Shown here: positions 32,510 through 44,369 of the stretch, one piece after another
Position numbering within the stretch: the stretch's first letter is position 1
How the letters are laid out: each line of letters opens with the position of its first letter
Source of the DNA: Agapetus fuscipes
Taxonomy: Eukaryota; Arthropoda; Insecta; Trichoptera; Glossosomatidae
Assembly: GCA_951799405.1 (NCBI GenBank)
Contig: OX637343.1
Location: 14,424,524-14,488,523 of the forward strand
DNA: 64,000 nucleotides
Direction: 5' to 3'
The notes under the pieces: generated by a model
Seen by the model: only the letters and a program-made list of their open reading frames with translations
The model's database searches: none
Told to the model about the DNA's origin: nothing
Position numbers and translations under genes: made by a program

Positions 32510-32749
32510 TAACTTATAGGTTGGTATGAGACTGACCACCCATGCCCTAAAAAATGGTTCACTTTGCGAATGTCACCCATGTTTCAGGAGAGGTCGGCAA
32601 GAGTTGCAGGGTTTATGTTCATTTGAGTTTCGGATTTTATGTTGTAGGTTCGCATGCGGCATGTTTAAGTGCGAACTTATACGTGTGTGCTTGTGGGAAT
32701 GAATTTAATATGAATCTCTAATGTAATGTATCTTTGCAACTTAAATTAT
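32510..32749 (+). repeat. family T copy
   Basis: TAACTTATAGGTTGGTATG to TTGCAACTTAAATTATC. Confidence 0.82.
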
Positions 32750-32785
32750 CGTTACAGATAAATTTTTTTCAAGTTTAAAGAATAG

Positions 32786-32840
32786 TTGTTCTCTTGAAAA
32801 TGACGTGTTCACACGTCGAAAGCGCTCGAGTTAATAAAAT
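32786..32840 (+). ncRNA. hammerhead-like core 5, decayed
   Basis: TTGAAAA replaces CTGANGA (two changed core bases). The rest is intact: stem II GACGTG/CACGTC, GAAA (32818-32821), stem III GCGC, TC, stem I CTC/GAG. Probably inactive. Confidence 0.45.
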
Positions 32841-33394
32841 TCGTGAATAAAAATCTTTGTGTTTTTCTTATTTTTACTTTATTAATTTAAATTTAATCTT
32901 AATCCTATTCTTTTAAATTTTATCTTTTAAACTATTTCAAGTATTAATCTTTTAATTTTTCTGAAACTAACTTTCCAGTTATTGAAAAAAAAATGCTTCT
33001 TCAGGCGACCACAGGATGTGTTCTTTCATTATTAAATTCACTTTACATACTTAATCTTGCTTATCCTAAGGATAAAGTTAAACTGATTAAAAATTAATTA
33101 AAATCTATCCATAGACGAGCGCATTATAAGGCAATTTCCAAAGCGATGATTTGAATAAGCTCCCATACCTACACACGATACGATATTATAAAGGCTGTGT
33201 CTCTCGTAGTGCATGTATACACATACGAACCAACGCACACACACATACAGTGACGTGGATAGAGCCTCCACGGTCTATCGAGCCTTCGTAACCGACATCC
33301 GTCTGGCGGGAGGTCACAAAAAATGATCACTTTTACGATTGATATTTTTAAAATAGTATGTTTACCGTGTATTTTGAATTGCTTATTGCATTGC

Positions 33395-33628
33395 ATCTAT
33401 AATCTAAGTTGCAAAGATATATTACATTGAAGATTCAAATTACATGCATTCCCATAAGCAGACACGTGTATGTTCGCGCTTACACATGCCAAATGTGAAC
33501 TTAGCAACATAAAACCCATTCTAAAATGAATTTAAGCGCTGCGACGCTTGACATTCAACCTTCCCTGAAACAGGGGAAGCCAACCATTTTTTTTACAGAG
33601 TGGGTGGTCAGCCTCATACCAACCTATT
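33395..33628 (-). repeat. family T copy
   Basis: ATCTATAATCTAAG to ATACCAACCTATTA; separated by about 20 bp from the next copy on the opposite strand. Confidence 0.8.
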
Positions 33629-33651
33629 ACTGTAAAGTAACTGTACTGCTG

Positions 33652-33865
33652 TAGTACTGTAAAAAATGGTTCACTTTACCAATGCCACCCCTGTTTCGGG
33701 GAAGTTGGGCAGAAGTTGCAGGGCTTATGCTCATTTGAGGTTTGGTTTTTAATTTGTAAGTACACATTCAGCATTTTTAAGCGCGAAATTACACGTGTCT
33801 GCTTGTTCGCCTGCATTTGATATGAGTTTTGAATGTTTTAATATATCTTTGCAACTTAGATCATA
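33652..33865 (+). repeat. family T copy, head missing
   Basis: Starts GTAGTACTGTAAAAAATGG; tail GCAACTTAGATCATA. Confidence 0.75.
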
Positions 33866-34136
33866 CTCGTAGTAAAATATGTTTTAAGCTGTTTTAAAGC
33901 AACAAGTGTTTAATTCCTTAGAGCCTGTTGCACAAAACTCTAATTAGAAAAAAATCAAAATTAAGTCTGATTTCTTCCATCAAATCAAAAATTTGGTTGC
34001 ATGTACGTAAATCAGCTGATGTACATCATCTTTCCTGTTCAAATTCCATCATATTATTTCCCACTTCCGAGAAATATTTAACCGAGGTCCTTACCAGAAT
34101 TAAGCAATCAAATTTGATGTGTCACTCAATCCGGTG

Positions 34137-34447
34137 ACCGGTCCGTAGCTCAGTGGTAGCACTGCGGACTCTCAATGGGAAGGTTGTGGGTTCGAATCCC
34201 AGCGGAGCACAAAAAAATACCATTAATTATTACCAAATTTGCTCTTCGCTGGGTTGAAAAATTCATAAACCTTTACCAATGAACGGTCACCAAAGGTCCA
34301 TCCAGCCTTACAGCAACTGGGTCTTGCTTGAGTATTGGGGCTTTGTAGCGACAACCAAGCTCGTACACCTCTGCGGCACTACGATAAGTGTCATAGAGCC
34401 CTATAGTCTCTAGAATCTAGGGAGTCTCCCGCACAGGATTTATTAAA
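34137..34447 (+). repeat. family A SINE with CCCGCACAGGATT tail, near full length
   Basis: A box TAGCTCAGTGGTAG and B box GGTTCGAATCC, body TTCGCTGGGTTGAAAAATTC. Tail contains CTCTGCGGCACTAC, TCTAGGGAGTCTCCCGCAC and an A-rich end. Confidence 0.85.
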
Positions 34448-34514
34448 AAATATATATATATATATATTGATTGGAGGTTGGTGCAACAGACCCAATTTTT
34501 TTCAAATTATGTAT

Positions 34515-34934
34515 TGTTATGTAAATAGGTAATATTAAAATAAGTATAGGTATTAGTTATAGCTATGTAATAGGAATCCTCATAAGTATGTGTGGGTAGG
34601 AATAATTAAATAAAGTACTTGAAGCGTCTAGAAATAATGATTACTACGTACCTACTTGAATCTTTCCTTAATTCTGGAACTGTCTAGCGAATATAGTTTC
34701 TAGATAATACTGTTGTGAAGAGTATAAAAGACGCTTATTGCTTGCACTAGAGTCAGTCATCTGTGAGCTTCACCAATACAACGAACAAATTTGACCAGTG
34801 AACTAATAAAACCAGTGTAATGGAATAGTCGAGAGTGTCTGTGTTAAAATAAATTTAAAAGTGTAAAATAAATAACTGTAAAAGAAGAGCAGTGTTGTTA
34901 ATTGAAAGACTTTCGAACCCTAAAAATCGTAACA
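34515..34934 (+). mobile_element. solo LTR with 4-bp duplication GTAT
   Basis: 420 bp, TGTTATG...CGTAACA, flanked by GTAT (34511-34514, 34935-34938). A TATA box (GTATAAAAG) lies near 34725 and AATAAA-type signals are near 34870. Related to 56208-56606. The internal region has been lost, presumably by recombination between LTRs. Confidence 0.85.
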
Positions 34935-35745
34935 GTATATTAAAAAAAAATGTAGCCACACTCTCTCTGACCACCGTGTATCCGAAGGAATGCCGGTACG
35001 TTCCGAGTCACTCACACATCCATGCGATTCACTGGCGAGCGCCAATGACAGAGCGAGCATACGAACCACTAGCCACTAGCCCACCTTGCTTCTGGAAGAA
35101 ACCTGTACACAAGGCATAAAACGTTACTTACAAACATAGCCACAGCGTTTACAAAAATAAATACACTAAACCAAAAGCAGTACGCCTTGAGAGCGTTTTA
35201 GTTTTCATAGGTTTTTTGGTGAAACGTTAACAACACCAGCGACTGGCATCATTCACTTGCACCGTCGCTAACCTCAAAAAACTTAAAACATCAGTTTGTT
35301 CGACCAACAAATCGGGGAAGGTGCGCGTCCCAAAAACTTGATTTAAAAAGTTTAATAACTTGAAATTTAAATTCTGTTTTTGTTTCTGTAGTTTTTGTTT
35401 TTGTGTATGAATTGTTTTTGAAGTGGTTCAACATTGAAAACAGTGCTTTCGTTATGTGATGTATTTTTTTTTGAGGTTTTGATTTTGAGAATGCATCTCG
35501 ATTCGACTGCGTTCTGGGTGTAGGAAGTTTTGTAACAAAAAAATAAGGTAAGATTGACTGAATCTCTGTATCTGCATTTATCTGTGGTTTTTTTTGTATT
35601 CTTTTGTTTCGCTCCATAGGAATATTATTTCTTAGATAAGGTACCTATTGTTAGAAGGTATTTCTAAGTTGATAGCAAGAATTGGAACACATAGTTTTTG
35701 GAATGTTGTGTTATCGATTGCCGTTGGGGAATGTTGGGATCATGT

Positions 35746-36241
35746 TTCTTGACTTATAGGTTGGTATGAGGCTGACCACACATACTGTAAAAAATGGTTC
35801 ATTTTCCAATGTTACCTCTGTTTCAGGGAAGGTCTGCAAAAAATGTAGGGTTTAAGTATGTTCATTTGAGGTTTGGTTTTAATTTGTAAAGTAAACATTC
35901 AGCATTTCGCTGCCTTAGTTCTTGTTTATCGTATACGCCATTGAGAAAATTTTACATGAGCAATGTTTGCATGTGTACTGGACCAATGTGTCTTATGAAA
36001 ACAAGAAATTTATTTAAAAAATATTTAAAAGAACTCTCACATTATCGAGTTTTACGGTTTTTCTTAGCTCAGATTGTGTAGAATTTGATTCATCTTAATT
36101 TGATTCAACTGCATGAAAAAGTCATATTTGACAAGATTGGCGTATACGGTAAACAAGAACTGGGGGAGCGATTTGTAAGCAGGAACTTACACGTGTCGGT
36201 TTGTGGGCATGCATTTGATATTACAGATTAGATTATATTAT
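35746..36241 (+). repeat. family T copy split by a MITE
   Basis: Head TTCTTGACTTATAGG; interrupted at 35907 and resumed at 36171 (ATTTGTAAGC); ends in AGATTAGATTATA. Confidence 0.82.
35908..36170. mobile_element. 263-bp TIR element with ATTT duplication
   Basis: 33-bp imperfect TIRs (left CGCTGCCTTAGTTCTTGTTT, right ending AACTGGGGGAGCG). ATTT at 35904-35907 and 36171-36174, confirmed by the uninterrupted family T sequence. Superfamily not assigned. Confidence 0.75.
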
Positions 36242-36373
36242 AAATGTAAGACAACAAATGTGGTATAAACAAAAAAGTATTTAGAGTCTATCTAACGAGA
36301 ACCTTCAGCCGTAAGTAATTTTATGTGAACATCTTATAGTTTTAAACATGGTTTGAAACCAATTTTTGTATCA

Positions 36374-36437
36374 TCTAGGTCGGTATGAGACTGACCACCC
36401 GTACTGTAAAAGTGGTGGTAAACTTAGATTATAGATC
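36374..36437 (+). repeat. family T copy, mostly deleted
   Basis: Head GGTCGGTATGAGACTGACC joined directly to the tail AACTTAGATTATAGATC. Confidence 0.65.
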
Positions 36438-36548
36438 TGAAAAAAATTGTAATGACTTATAATATTAAATCAGTATTAAAATATGCTGAAAAAAATACAA
36501 TTGTCCATCCAGTACTTAATAGTAAATACTTCTGATTAGTTTAATAAT

Positions 36549-36786
36549 GTAATCTCAGTTGCAAAGATATATTGACATTTAAGGCTTATATTCAATGCAC
36601 GCACATAGGCAGACACGTGTGACCTCGCGCTTGCACATGCAGCATGTGAACTTATAAAAAAAACAAACCTCAAATAAACAGAAACCCTGCAACTCCGGCC
36701 GCCATTCCCTGAAACCGTGTTGACATTGGTAAAAGTGAACCTGCATGGGGGTCAGCCTCATACCAATCTATTTATAAGCAAGAAAC
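36549..36786 (-). repeat. family T copy
   Basis: AATCTCAGTTGCAAAG to CAATCTATTTATAAGCAAG. Confidence 0.78.
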
Positions 36787-36825
36787 GCAGTGTTTTTATG
36801 GATAGAAAATATTACACCACCCATG

Positions 36826-36905
36826 GCTGACCACTTATGCTGTAAAAAATGGTTCACTTTGCCAATGTCACCCCTTTTTCAGGGAAGGACTGCAAGAGTT
36901 GTAGG
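36826..36905 (+). repeat. family T copy, left half (right half at 43255)
   Basis: GGCTGACCACTTATGCTG to AAGAGTTGTAGG, then broken by the hAT-type unit. Confidence 0.8.
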
Positions 36906-37082
36906 CAGGCCCGGATTAACCCCTCTGGGGGCCCTGGTGCGAAAAAAAATCTCGGGGCCCCCTATAGCCCCCCCCCTCCCCCCTTATCACAAAATCCCCT
37001 CCCATCGCGCTTATTTTTTTTCAGAACCCAAAATATACAATTTACGAACATGCTAATTAAATGGTTGAATTCCTTGATTCTA

Positions 37083-37330
37083 TTCTTGACTTTTAGGTTG
37101 GTATGGGGCTGACCACCCATACTGCAAAAAGATGGTTCACTTTGCCAATGTCACCATTGTTTCAGGGAAGGTCGGCAAGAGTCGGAGGGCTTATGTTCAT
37201 TTGAGATTGGGTTTTATATTGTAGGTCCACATGCGGCATGTGTAAGCGCAAACTTATACGTCTCTGCTTACGGGAATGCATTTAATATGAATCTCAATTG
37301 ATTTTCATCTTTGATTTAGATTTAGATTAG
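37083..37330 (+). repeat. family T copy inside the hAT-type unit
   Basis: TTCTTGACTTTTAGGTTGG to a TTAGATTAG tail. Confidence 0.82.
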
Positions 37331-37489
37331 AATCAAAAACGGCACTAATTAGGTAAAAAAAATGCAAGTACAATGCTACATCTTAGTAATTTTCACTCCG
37401 ACTTTGCAGAGGTCTTTTGAGGTGTGATTCACACATAATAGATAAAGCTTATTTGACACATAAGTTTGTGTGAAACTGACCTCTAGAAT

Positions 37490-37660
37490 CTATAGTCATA
37501 GCTGCAAAGATATATTACATTCGAGATTCATAATAAGTACATTAATTCGCGCAACATGTTCCGCATGTAGACTTACAGCATAAAAACTCAATCTCGAAGG
37601 AATATAAGGCCTGCAACTCTTGCCGACCTTCACTGAAACAGGAGAGACATTGGCAAAGAC
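37490..37660 (-). repeat. family T copy, head missing
   Basis: TATAGTCATAGCTGCAAAG to CAGGAGAGACATTGGCAAAG, then family B sequence. Confidence 0.7.
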
Positions 37661-38084
37661 AATATTGGTGGTCTATAAACCAAAAGTATCAGAAATCATT
37701 TTCCGTTTCGTGTTCATTTCAAACACAATACCGGCAAGGCTTACTCAGCCTTCACATAAAAAAAGGACCAGCCCTCTCAAGAGCTGGGAAACACTCATTT
37801 CAAATGAAGTGTTTGGCATAAGGCCGGCCCTTTTACCTGTAAAAGTAAATAGGTTCCACTCAGAGGCGGCTCGTCATTAGAAATGTTGGCAGTTCATAAT
37901 TTCTGCATTTACATTTTTTCTTTTATTTTCCATTTTGCTTGGAATGAAAGTTGCAAGAAATACATACATATTATAAATATTTTATTTAGGTATACACGAG
38001 AACGTACCTACACCCGTTTTGTTGCATATAACAAACAATTACAACAATTAAATGTATTTGAAGCAAGTTTTTTTTACTAAGCCA

Positions 38085-38222
38085 CATATATAGTGTAACT
38101 TCTTGCCGCATTTTTCCCGTGACGAGTGTAACTTATTTATTTTTACAGGTAAGGGGGCAGTCCTTACGCCAACCACTTCGGTTGACGTGGAGGTTTCCCA
38201 GCTCCCGTGGGGGCTGACAGTG
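38085..38222 (-). repeat. family B SINE, 3' half
   Basis: From ATATAGTGTAACTTCTTGCC to CCCAGCTCCCGTGGGGGCTG; inside the 2.2-kb hAT unit. Confidence 0.7.
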
Positions 38223-38879
38223 ACGGCCGATGGGTCAGAATATTGGGTGGCAGAAATTTTCAATATAATTATGGCCTACACCTCTTCCCCCACTCCCCCC
38301 AATGTACCATACACTTCACGCTGACCGGCCTTGAAAATGTTCGCTGAAATGTTAGCACGAATATTATAATCGATGACTTACATTGTGTAAAAGAGCTTCC
38401 TTTAACGGGGATGATCGCCGTCGGTAAATCCAAATTAATTCACTTCATAACAACACAGCAAAACATAGCACTTAAAAACACTTCACATAAAACCTTTTCC
38501 TTCACACCAACACCATTTAATAATTAATCTTCCTCACAGCTTTTACATGAATATTTGTTTATTTTATCTACCTCACAAATGAGTGTTAATTATAAATTTA
38601 CATAAGAAATTCAATATCGTCACTTAAAATACGAAAATATATTAAAGGGACTAAGGTCTGCCTCCGGAGAAAAATCCAACTTAACTGAATTTAAATTAAA
38701 TTAAGATTATGGAGCAGGAGGAGGAAAGATCTGTGACATCATCTTGTACTTACATTCTTAAAAATAACAAGAATGTATTGTTCTGCAAGATTAGCAAGTT
38801 CAGAGATTTGCAACCTTTGACAAAACTAATCATCCATACTTTAAAGTATGGATGATTACTTTAAAGAGATATTTTAAAG

Positions 38880-39050
38880 TACGTTATAGTGGAGAATATG
38901 AGTGATGGTACAAAAGAGTACAATTGGGCGTATAGCTGGGCAAAGAGTTTAGTTGAGCATCTACAAATAATGGACGATTCACGACTGATAAAAATAGTGC
39001 ACAAAGATGATCCCCAAGGAAAGCGTGGAAGAGCAAGACTGACAAATTAA
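38880..39050 (+). mobile_element. possible LINE ORF2 scrap
   Basis: Reads EHLQIMDDSRLIKIVHKDDP then GKRGRARL, resembling the GHLxRMDDxRLxK segment of LINE proteins. Short and frame-broken. Confidence 0.4.
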
Positions 39051-40649
39051 TAAATTGATTAAATAAGCAACATTTCAAATTATTGAAATCTGCAGACTGA
39101 AAAAAATAAGAGAACTCACGAAGAAAGTAGGGAATGCTGAGAATATAAAAATAAATATGCAATCACAGAACAGAGTAAAGACGCTGACTGACGCTGACCG
39201 CCACTAGCGTAGAGATGGTTGCTTTCATATCAGTTAAAACACAGTTTATCCATTTGTATTATTTTGCTTAAAATGCTCGAAAAAACACTTGTTGACCACG
39301 ACTGAATATTTTTCACTAGGAATGGAATCCTCAAGCAAATAATAAAAACGTCGATAAATTAAAAAGTAATGAGTTTTTGTCGGGCTTAACTTGATCTTAA
39401 AATAAACAATTTGTATCCTGGCTAACAATAAAGCATTGTATTTGAATTATATTTTAAGTATAGAGCTTTATGGTAAAACACAAACATACTTTATGCGAAG
39501 ATTTTTATTGATACTAAAGCAGCATCTGTTGTGAGCGTTTCAGTTTTCATTATTTTTTTTGTAAACGCAATAGTTAAGTGTCAGGAAATACTTTATAGTT
39601 TTGTTTTAAATGACGAATATTGAAGTCTTTTAAACAAAGAGTTGGATATGCTCTGAACATAAGAGTTCCTTTGGTAGAATAAAAAAAAAAGTTTTGTCAC
39701 AATTCTTCTCCGTTCATGTCATGTCACTTACCTAGGAAAAGCGTGCAGTGCCGGAGCTGCTATCTAAAAATGTACAGGCACCTCAGTATTCACCGTTTGA
39801 GCTGTTTTTTCAATAAATGTATGGACTTCATAGAAGGAAGTATGGGGCATTGCCACATATGCACGCGATAATATTATACATTTAAATACCTAGCAACTCG
39901 TAGTCTTTACATGTTCGTAGAGCTGTATAATATGTAAAATAATGATAAATGTAAAATAGGACTTGACACAGAGGATATTTTATGGGGAACAAAATTGTAA
40001 GTGATGGGTCGTGGCATTCTTACAGGAGGTGCAATGCACCGATGCACCTTAGCTGGAGCCGCCACTGGTTCCACTCACTACATGCAGCCCCTTTGGGGGG
40101 AATGCGGCAAGAAGTTGCTCTTTATGTGTAGCTTAGTAGCGTTAGTAGCGTTTTCTATAAAAAATCTTCTTGTAAGAGATAATATCAATAATAATAAAGA
40201 ATACCTCTATTTGCTTCCACACATAAACTTGTTTTTGGGCAAAGGTAATGCATTCTTCCAGTTATTTTATTTGCAAAGCTAAATGTATTGTTGACGCAAT
40301 AAATCAAAAGAGATAGTTGGAAAACCAAAGTAAATACTGTGCAAAGCAGGCGCCGCGCCGGTCGCACCTTCCCCTAACGCCTTTGTTTCATTTTTCTTAT
40401 GAAATTAGTAGCACAATGAAAGGAATATATTGTAAAATAAAAATCTTCCATGGTATTCACGGATCCCTGGAACGTTTACCTTTTTTTTGTGATGTACGAG
40501 TACTTACGTAAGATAACCATCGCATCCGTCAATTCAAGGTGTCATTTCAAAAACAAAAATCTGATATTTTTCATTTAATTCATGTTTATAAAAGCTGCAC
40601 TTATATTTTGCAGCATCAGCATCTTACCGTATGGTCAGCGAAAGGATTG

Positions 40650-40800
40650 CGTGTGGCGAATGGAACCTATTTAATTTTACAGGTCTTACTTATTTTACAT
40701 ATTTTAGTTGGGTTTGAAATAAAAATTGAAACGGAAAATGATTTCTGATACTCTTCGTGGGAATTGATTGAGCATTCCACAAATTGAGCTATGGATACAT
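40650..40800 (-). repeat. family B SINE, decayed 5' half
   Basis: TTGGGTTTGAAATAAAAATT to a head remnant near GAGCTATGGATACA. Confidence 0.6.
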
Positions 40801-40810
40801 TTTACGTGAC

Positions 40811-41268
40811 CTAATCTAATCTAATCTAAGTTGCAAAAAAATGTTACATTAGAGATTCACATTACATGCATTCCCACAACCAGACACGTACAAGTTCGCG
40901 CTTGCACGTGCCTCATGTGAGCCTACCTCATAAAAACCAATCTCAAATGGACATACACCCTGCAACTCTTGCCGTCCTTCCCTGTAATAGGGGTGACATT
41001 GGCAAAGTGAACCCTTTTTACAGCATGGGTGGTCAGCCGCATACCAACCTATAAGTCAAGGAACATACACGACAAATTACATTTTTTAAATCAATAAATA
41101 AAATAATACATGGACATCAAAGACATAAAACAAATTTCATTTTAATAAACCCTAGCCGCCAACATTACAGATCAACCGCCATTTCTTTCTGTCCTTACAT
41201 ACTTCTTTCATTTCCTCCAGAGTCATAACTTTCTTCATGCAAGCTCTTCTTTTATTATGACTCTGGAT
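40811..41268 (-). mobile_element. 5'-truncated LINE (ORF2 end plus family T)
   Basis: Family T 40811-41062, 3'UTR, then the ORF2 terminus complement (AACATTACAGATCAACCGCC at about 41160) up to TATGACTCTGGAT. Confidence 0.83.
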
Positions 41269-41525
41269 CTGACAATATAAAAAAACACCACTTGATAATC
41301 AAAGTGCTTGCGTACCTTATTACGATAAAAGAGCTACTAGTTAAAGTTTTTACGTTTTGCTTTTTACAAATAAGGTTTTAGAACAATAATATTAATTAAC
41401 CGAAATATATCTTCAAGGTACTTAATCGAAAAAAGAAGCTGCGGATAAAGAAAGAAGTGAAGTTTTAGAAAATCGCAATTAGGTTAGCATTCCAGGGTTT
41501 AACAATTTACACGTTGCATTTGATA

Positions 41526-41745
41526 AATTAAGATTTACATAAAATTCATGTAAAATTCATGCCCATCAGCAGACACGCGTAAGTTCGCTTTTACACATGC
41601 TGCATATGCACACACAAAATAAAAACCAAAACCTTCAATGAATATAGCCCCGGAAACTTTTGCCGACCTTCCCCGAAACAAGAATGACATTGCCAAAGTG
41701 AACCACTTCTCACAATTTTTTGGTCAGCCTTATAACATCAAAGAA
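41526..41745 (-). repeat. family T copy, old
   Basis: Recognisable from CATGCCCATCAGCAGACACG to GGTCAGCCTTATAACA; no clean tail. Confidence 0.7.
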
Positions 41746-41840
41746 CGTAAAAGTATTTTCATTTTGGTCAAAAATATACTGAAATGGAATAACTTTTTTC
41801 ATTTCAAATTAATTGAAATATCACTGGCGTACTTATGTTA

Positions 41841-42099
41841 ATATAATCTAATCTAATCTAAGCTGCAAAGATATATATCATTTAAGATTTATATTAAATG
41901 CATTCCCACAAGCAGATATGTATAATTTCGCGCTAACACATGCCGCATGTGGACCTACAATATAAAAACCCAATCTCAAATGAACATAAGCCTTGCAACT
42001 CTTGCCGTCCTTCCCTGAAACAGGGGTGACATTGGCAAAGTGAACCATTTTTTTTATAGTATGGGTGGTCAGCCGCATAACAACCTATAAGTCAAGGAG
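41841..42099 (-). repeat. family T copy, complete
   Basis: ATAATCTAATCTAATCTAAG to CTATAAGTCAAGGAG. Confidence 0.88.
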
Positions 42100-42154
42100 T
42101 CAATCTCGTAAGTTAAGCAGAATGTAAATCTATTAACTTGTATTTATCTATAAT

Positions 42155-42450
42155 GTAAGTCTGGTCGATATCTCAGTTGTTAGAGTGCTTGCATTCCATG
42201 CCGTGAGCTCGGTTTTCGAGTCCCACCAAGGGTGTCAGATATGATTTCTCGTTTCGGTGTTTATTTCAAACCCCAAAATAAAATACCGGCAAGGCTTACT
42301 AAGCCTTCACAATAAACGAGTACCATCTCCCTTGGAAGCTGGGAAACCCCCACTTTAACGGGAGTGGTTGGCGTAAAGCCAGCCCCCTTAACTGTAAATA
42401 TAAATAGGTTCCACTTGCCACTTGCGGAACCCTTCAGGAATATTGCTATC
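42155..42450 (+). repeat. family B SINE
   Basis: GGTCGATATCTCAGTTGTTAG head, full body, ending at AACCCTTCAGGAATATTGC. Confidence 0.8.
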
Positions 42451-42453
42451 GAT

Positions 42454-42655
42454 ATAGCAAAGATATATTCACATGCCTACAAACAAACACGTGCAAGTTC
42501 ACGCTTACAATTGCTGAATAAGTACTTACGAACTAAAATCCAAACCTCAAACAAACATACACCCTGCAACTTTTGCCGACCATTCCTGACACAGAGGTGA
42601 CATTGGCAAAGTGAACCATTTTTACAGCATGGTAACCAACCTATATGTCAAGGAA
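42454..42655 (-). repeat. family T copy, tail lost
   Basis: TAGCAAAGATATATTCACAT to CCTATATGTCAAGGAA; abuts the family B element. Confidence 0.75.
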
Positions 42656-43254
42656 ATGCGTGTGCATGCACTTAGTGTGAATTAATACATTTTTTAAAGG
42701 AAGATCTAGTTAGATTAAAATAAAGCAAAATTTATTTTCAACACTATATTTTTTTCAACCAAATATTTTGAATCGATATTTGTATTGTTTATACTTTCTT
42801 ATCTTAGTAGAGAAAGATTTATAATCCTGTCCTCGGAACTGTTGCCACCAGGGCAGGGAACAAAAGCGCTATAATCCCTAAGGTTCCATTGTTTGACACG
42901 GACGGGTAGACTGCACATCTTCGGTACCTTTGCTTGCTTTGTTTTTTTTTTTTAGTTTGAGGAGAAACTTTTATTACTTGATTACTGTTTGGAATGCTCG
43001 GGGCCCTATTCAGTTCTTCTGGGGCCCTTGAATAGTTGTTGTGAGAAGCTTGTATTTCCTAAGTATTGAAGACTTTGTCCGTATGAAACGTAGCGTTATA
43101 AAGTGGAAGTGAAAAAAGTGGCATTTCTTTACATTTTCTATGCTTTATTTTTTAGAATAATTAAAAGAATAAGACTTTTGGGGGCCCTTTGGCAGCGGGG
43201 GCCCTGGTTCGGTCGTACCGCTCGAACCGCCCTAGATCCGGGCCTGGTTGTAGG

Positions 43255-43394
43255 GTACATGCCCATTTGAGATTTGGGTTTTTATGTTGTAGGTTCACAT
43301 GCGGATGTGCAAGCGCGAACTTGTACGTGTCTGCTGGTGAGAATGCATATAATGTGAATCCCCACTGTAACATATCTTTGCAACTTAGGTTAGA
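43255..43394 (+). repeat. family T copy, right half (left half at 36826)
   Basis: GTACATGCCCATTTGAG to CAACTTAGGTTAGAATG, directly after the GTTGTAGG duplication. Confidence 0.8.
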
Positions 43395-43840
43395 ATGTTT
43401 TTAAACTAACATAATAATGTATCTACTGAAAAGTATACCTAGACCTAAGTATACAAATGCATATTTTTTATATTTTGGAAAATATTTGTATTGCTAATAT
43501 AGGTAATGTTTAATTTGAAATTGTATTTTGTGGATTAAATATTTCTTTACCTTTGAGTGTAACCCTTTGATCACCAATGACCTTCACGGCAATGACATAA
43601 AGGCAAACAAAAAAAAAAACTGAGAAAAATATTTCGTCGAAATAAACACATAAAAAGTAAAACTACTTTGTACAAAATTAATGAGCCATGTGTTTTCTTG
43701 GACATTCATAGTGTTAGGTACATTGTTTCTTTTTATTATTTGTGTACCCGTCAGAAAAAAAAAACATTCTGTGAATAATATTTTGTTCAAAATTTATATT
43801 TCTTCAGTATTTTATACTATGTTATAATAATAATATAATA

Positions 43841-44084
43841 TAATCTATAATCTAAGTTGCAAGGATATATTCATTTAAAGCTCTCAGATGTATGCCCACA
43901 AACCAACAAGTGTAGTTCGCGCTTACAAATGCTGAATGTGTACTTACAAATAAAATCCAAACCTCAAATGAACATAAGCCCCACAACTTTTGCCGACCTT
44001 CCCTGAAACAGGGGTGACATTGGCAAAGTGAACCATTTTTTACAGTATGGGTGGTCAGCCTCATACCAACCTATAAGTCAAGGA
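43841..44084 (-). repeat. family T copy, complete
   Basis: TAATCTATAATCTAAG to CTATAAGTCAAGGAA; near twin of 19631-19880. Confidence 0.88.
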
Positions 44085-44139
44085 ACTTATGTTAAAGGTC
44101 TTAAATACACTATCGGCCAACACGAGTCTTTTGGTACTA

Positions 44140-44358
44140 AAATCTAAATCTAAGTTGCAAATATATATACAAGCAGACACGTATAAGTTCTCGCGCTAAC
44201 ACAGGCCGCATGTAGACCTACAGTATAAAAACCCAATCTCAAATGAACATTCACCCTTTAACTCTTGCCGACCTTTCCTGTAACAGGGGTGATATTGGCA
44301 AAGTGAACCATTTTTTACAGTATGGGTGGTCAGCATCATACCAACCTATAAATCAAGA
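44140..44358 (-). repeat. family T copy
   Basis: AAATCTAAATCTAAG to CCTATAAATCAAG, with a short internal deletion after the tail. Confidence 0.82.
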
Positions 44359-44369
44359 AATTAATATAA

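Larger units (their letters stand above)
37861..40067. mobile_element. 2.2-kb hAT-type unit with 8-bp duplication GTTCCACT
   Basis: Ends CAGAGGCGGCTC and GAGCCGCCACTG; GTTCCACT at 37853-37860 and 40068-40075. Contains a reversed family B fragment and a LINE scrap but no intact transposase. Confidence 0.8.
37680..40140 (+). repeat. family B SINE body split by a hAT unit
   Basis: Body TATCAGAAATCATTTTCCG to AATAGGTTCCACT (37860), resuming at 40076 (CACTACATGCAGCCCC) to ATGTGTAGCTTAGTAGCG. The tRNA-like head is missing. Confidence 0.75.
36906..43246. mobile_element. 6.3-kb hAT-type unit with 8-bp duplication
   Basis: Left end CAGGCCCGGATTAACCC, right end GATCCGGGCCTG; both ends carry GGGGGCCC-rich subterminal sequence. 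GTTGTAGG occurs at 36898-36905 and 43247-43254, and removing the unit restores a continuous family T sequence. The interior holds other repeats and the nested element at 37861-40067. I see no intact transposase. Confidence 0.7.

Noticed and set aside
34140..34210. Functional tRNA gene
   Set aside because: Same reasoning; it is the head of family A, repeated at 47113, 53617-53886, 54024 and 59066.
38829..38856. 28-bp palindrome ATCATCCATACTTTAAAG...
   Set aside because: A perfect inverted repeat, but AT-rich, single and without TIR-type flanks; may be chance or a short hairpin.
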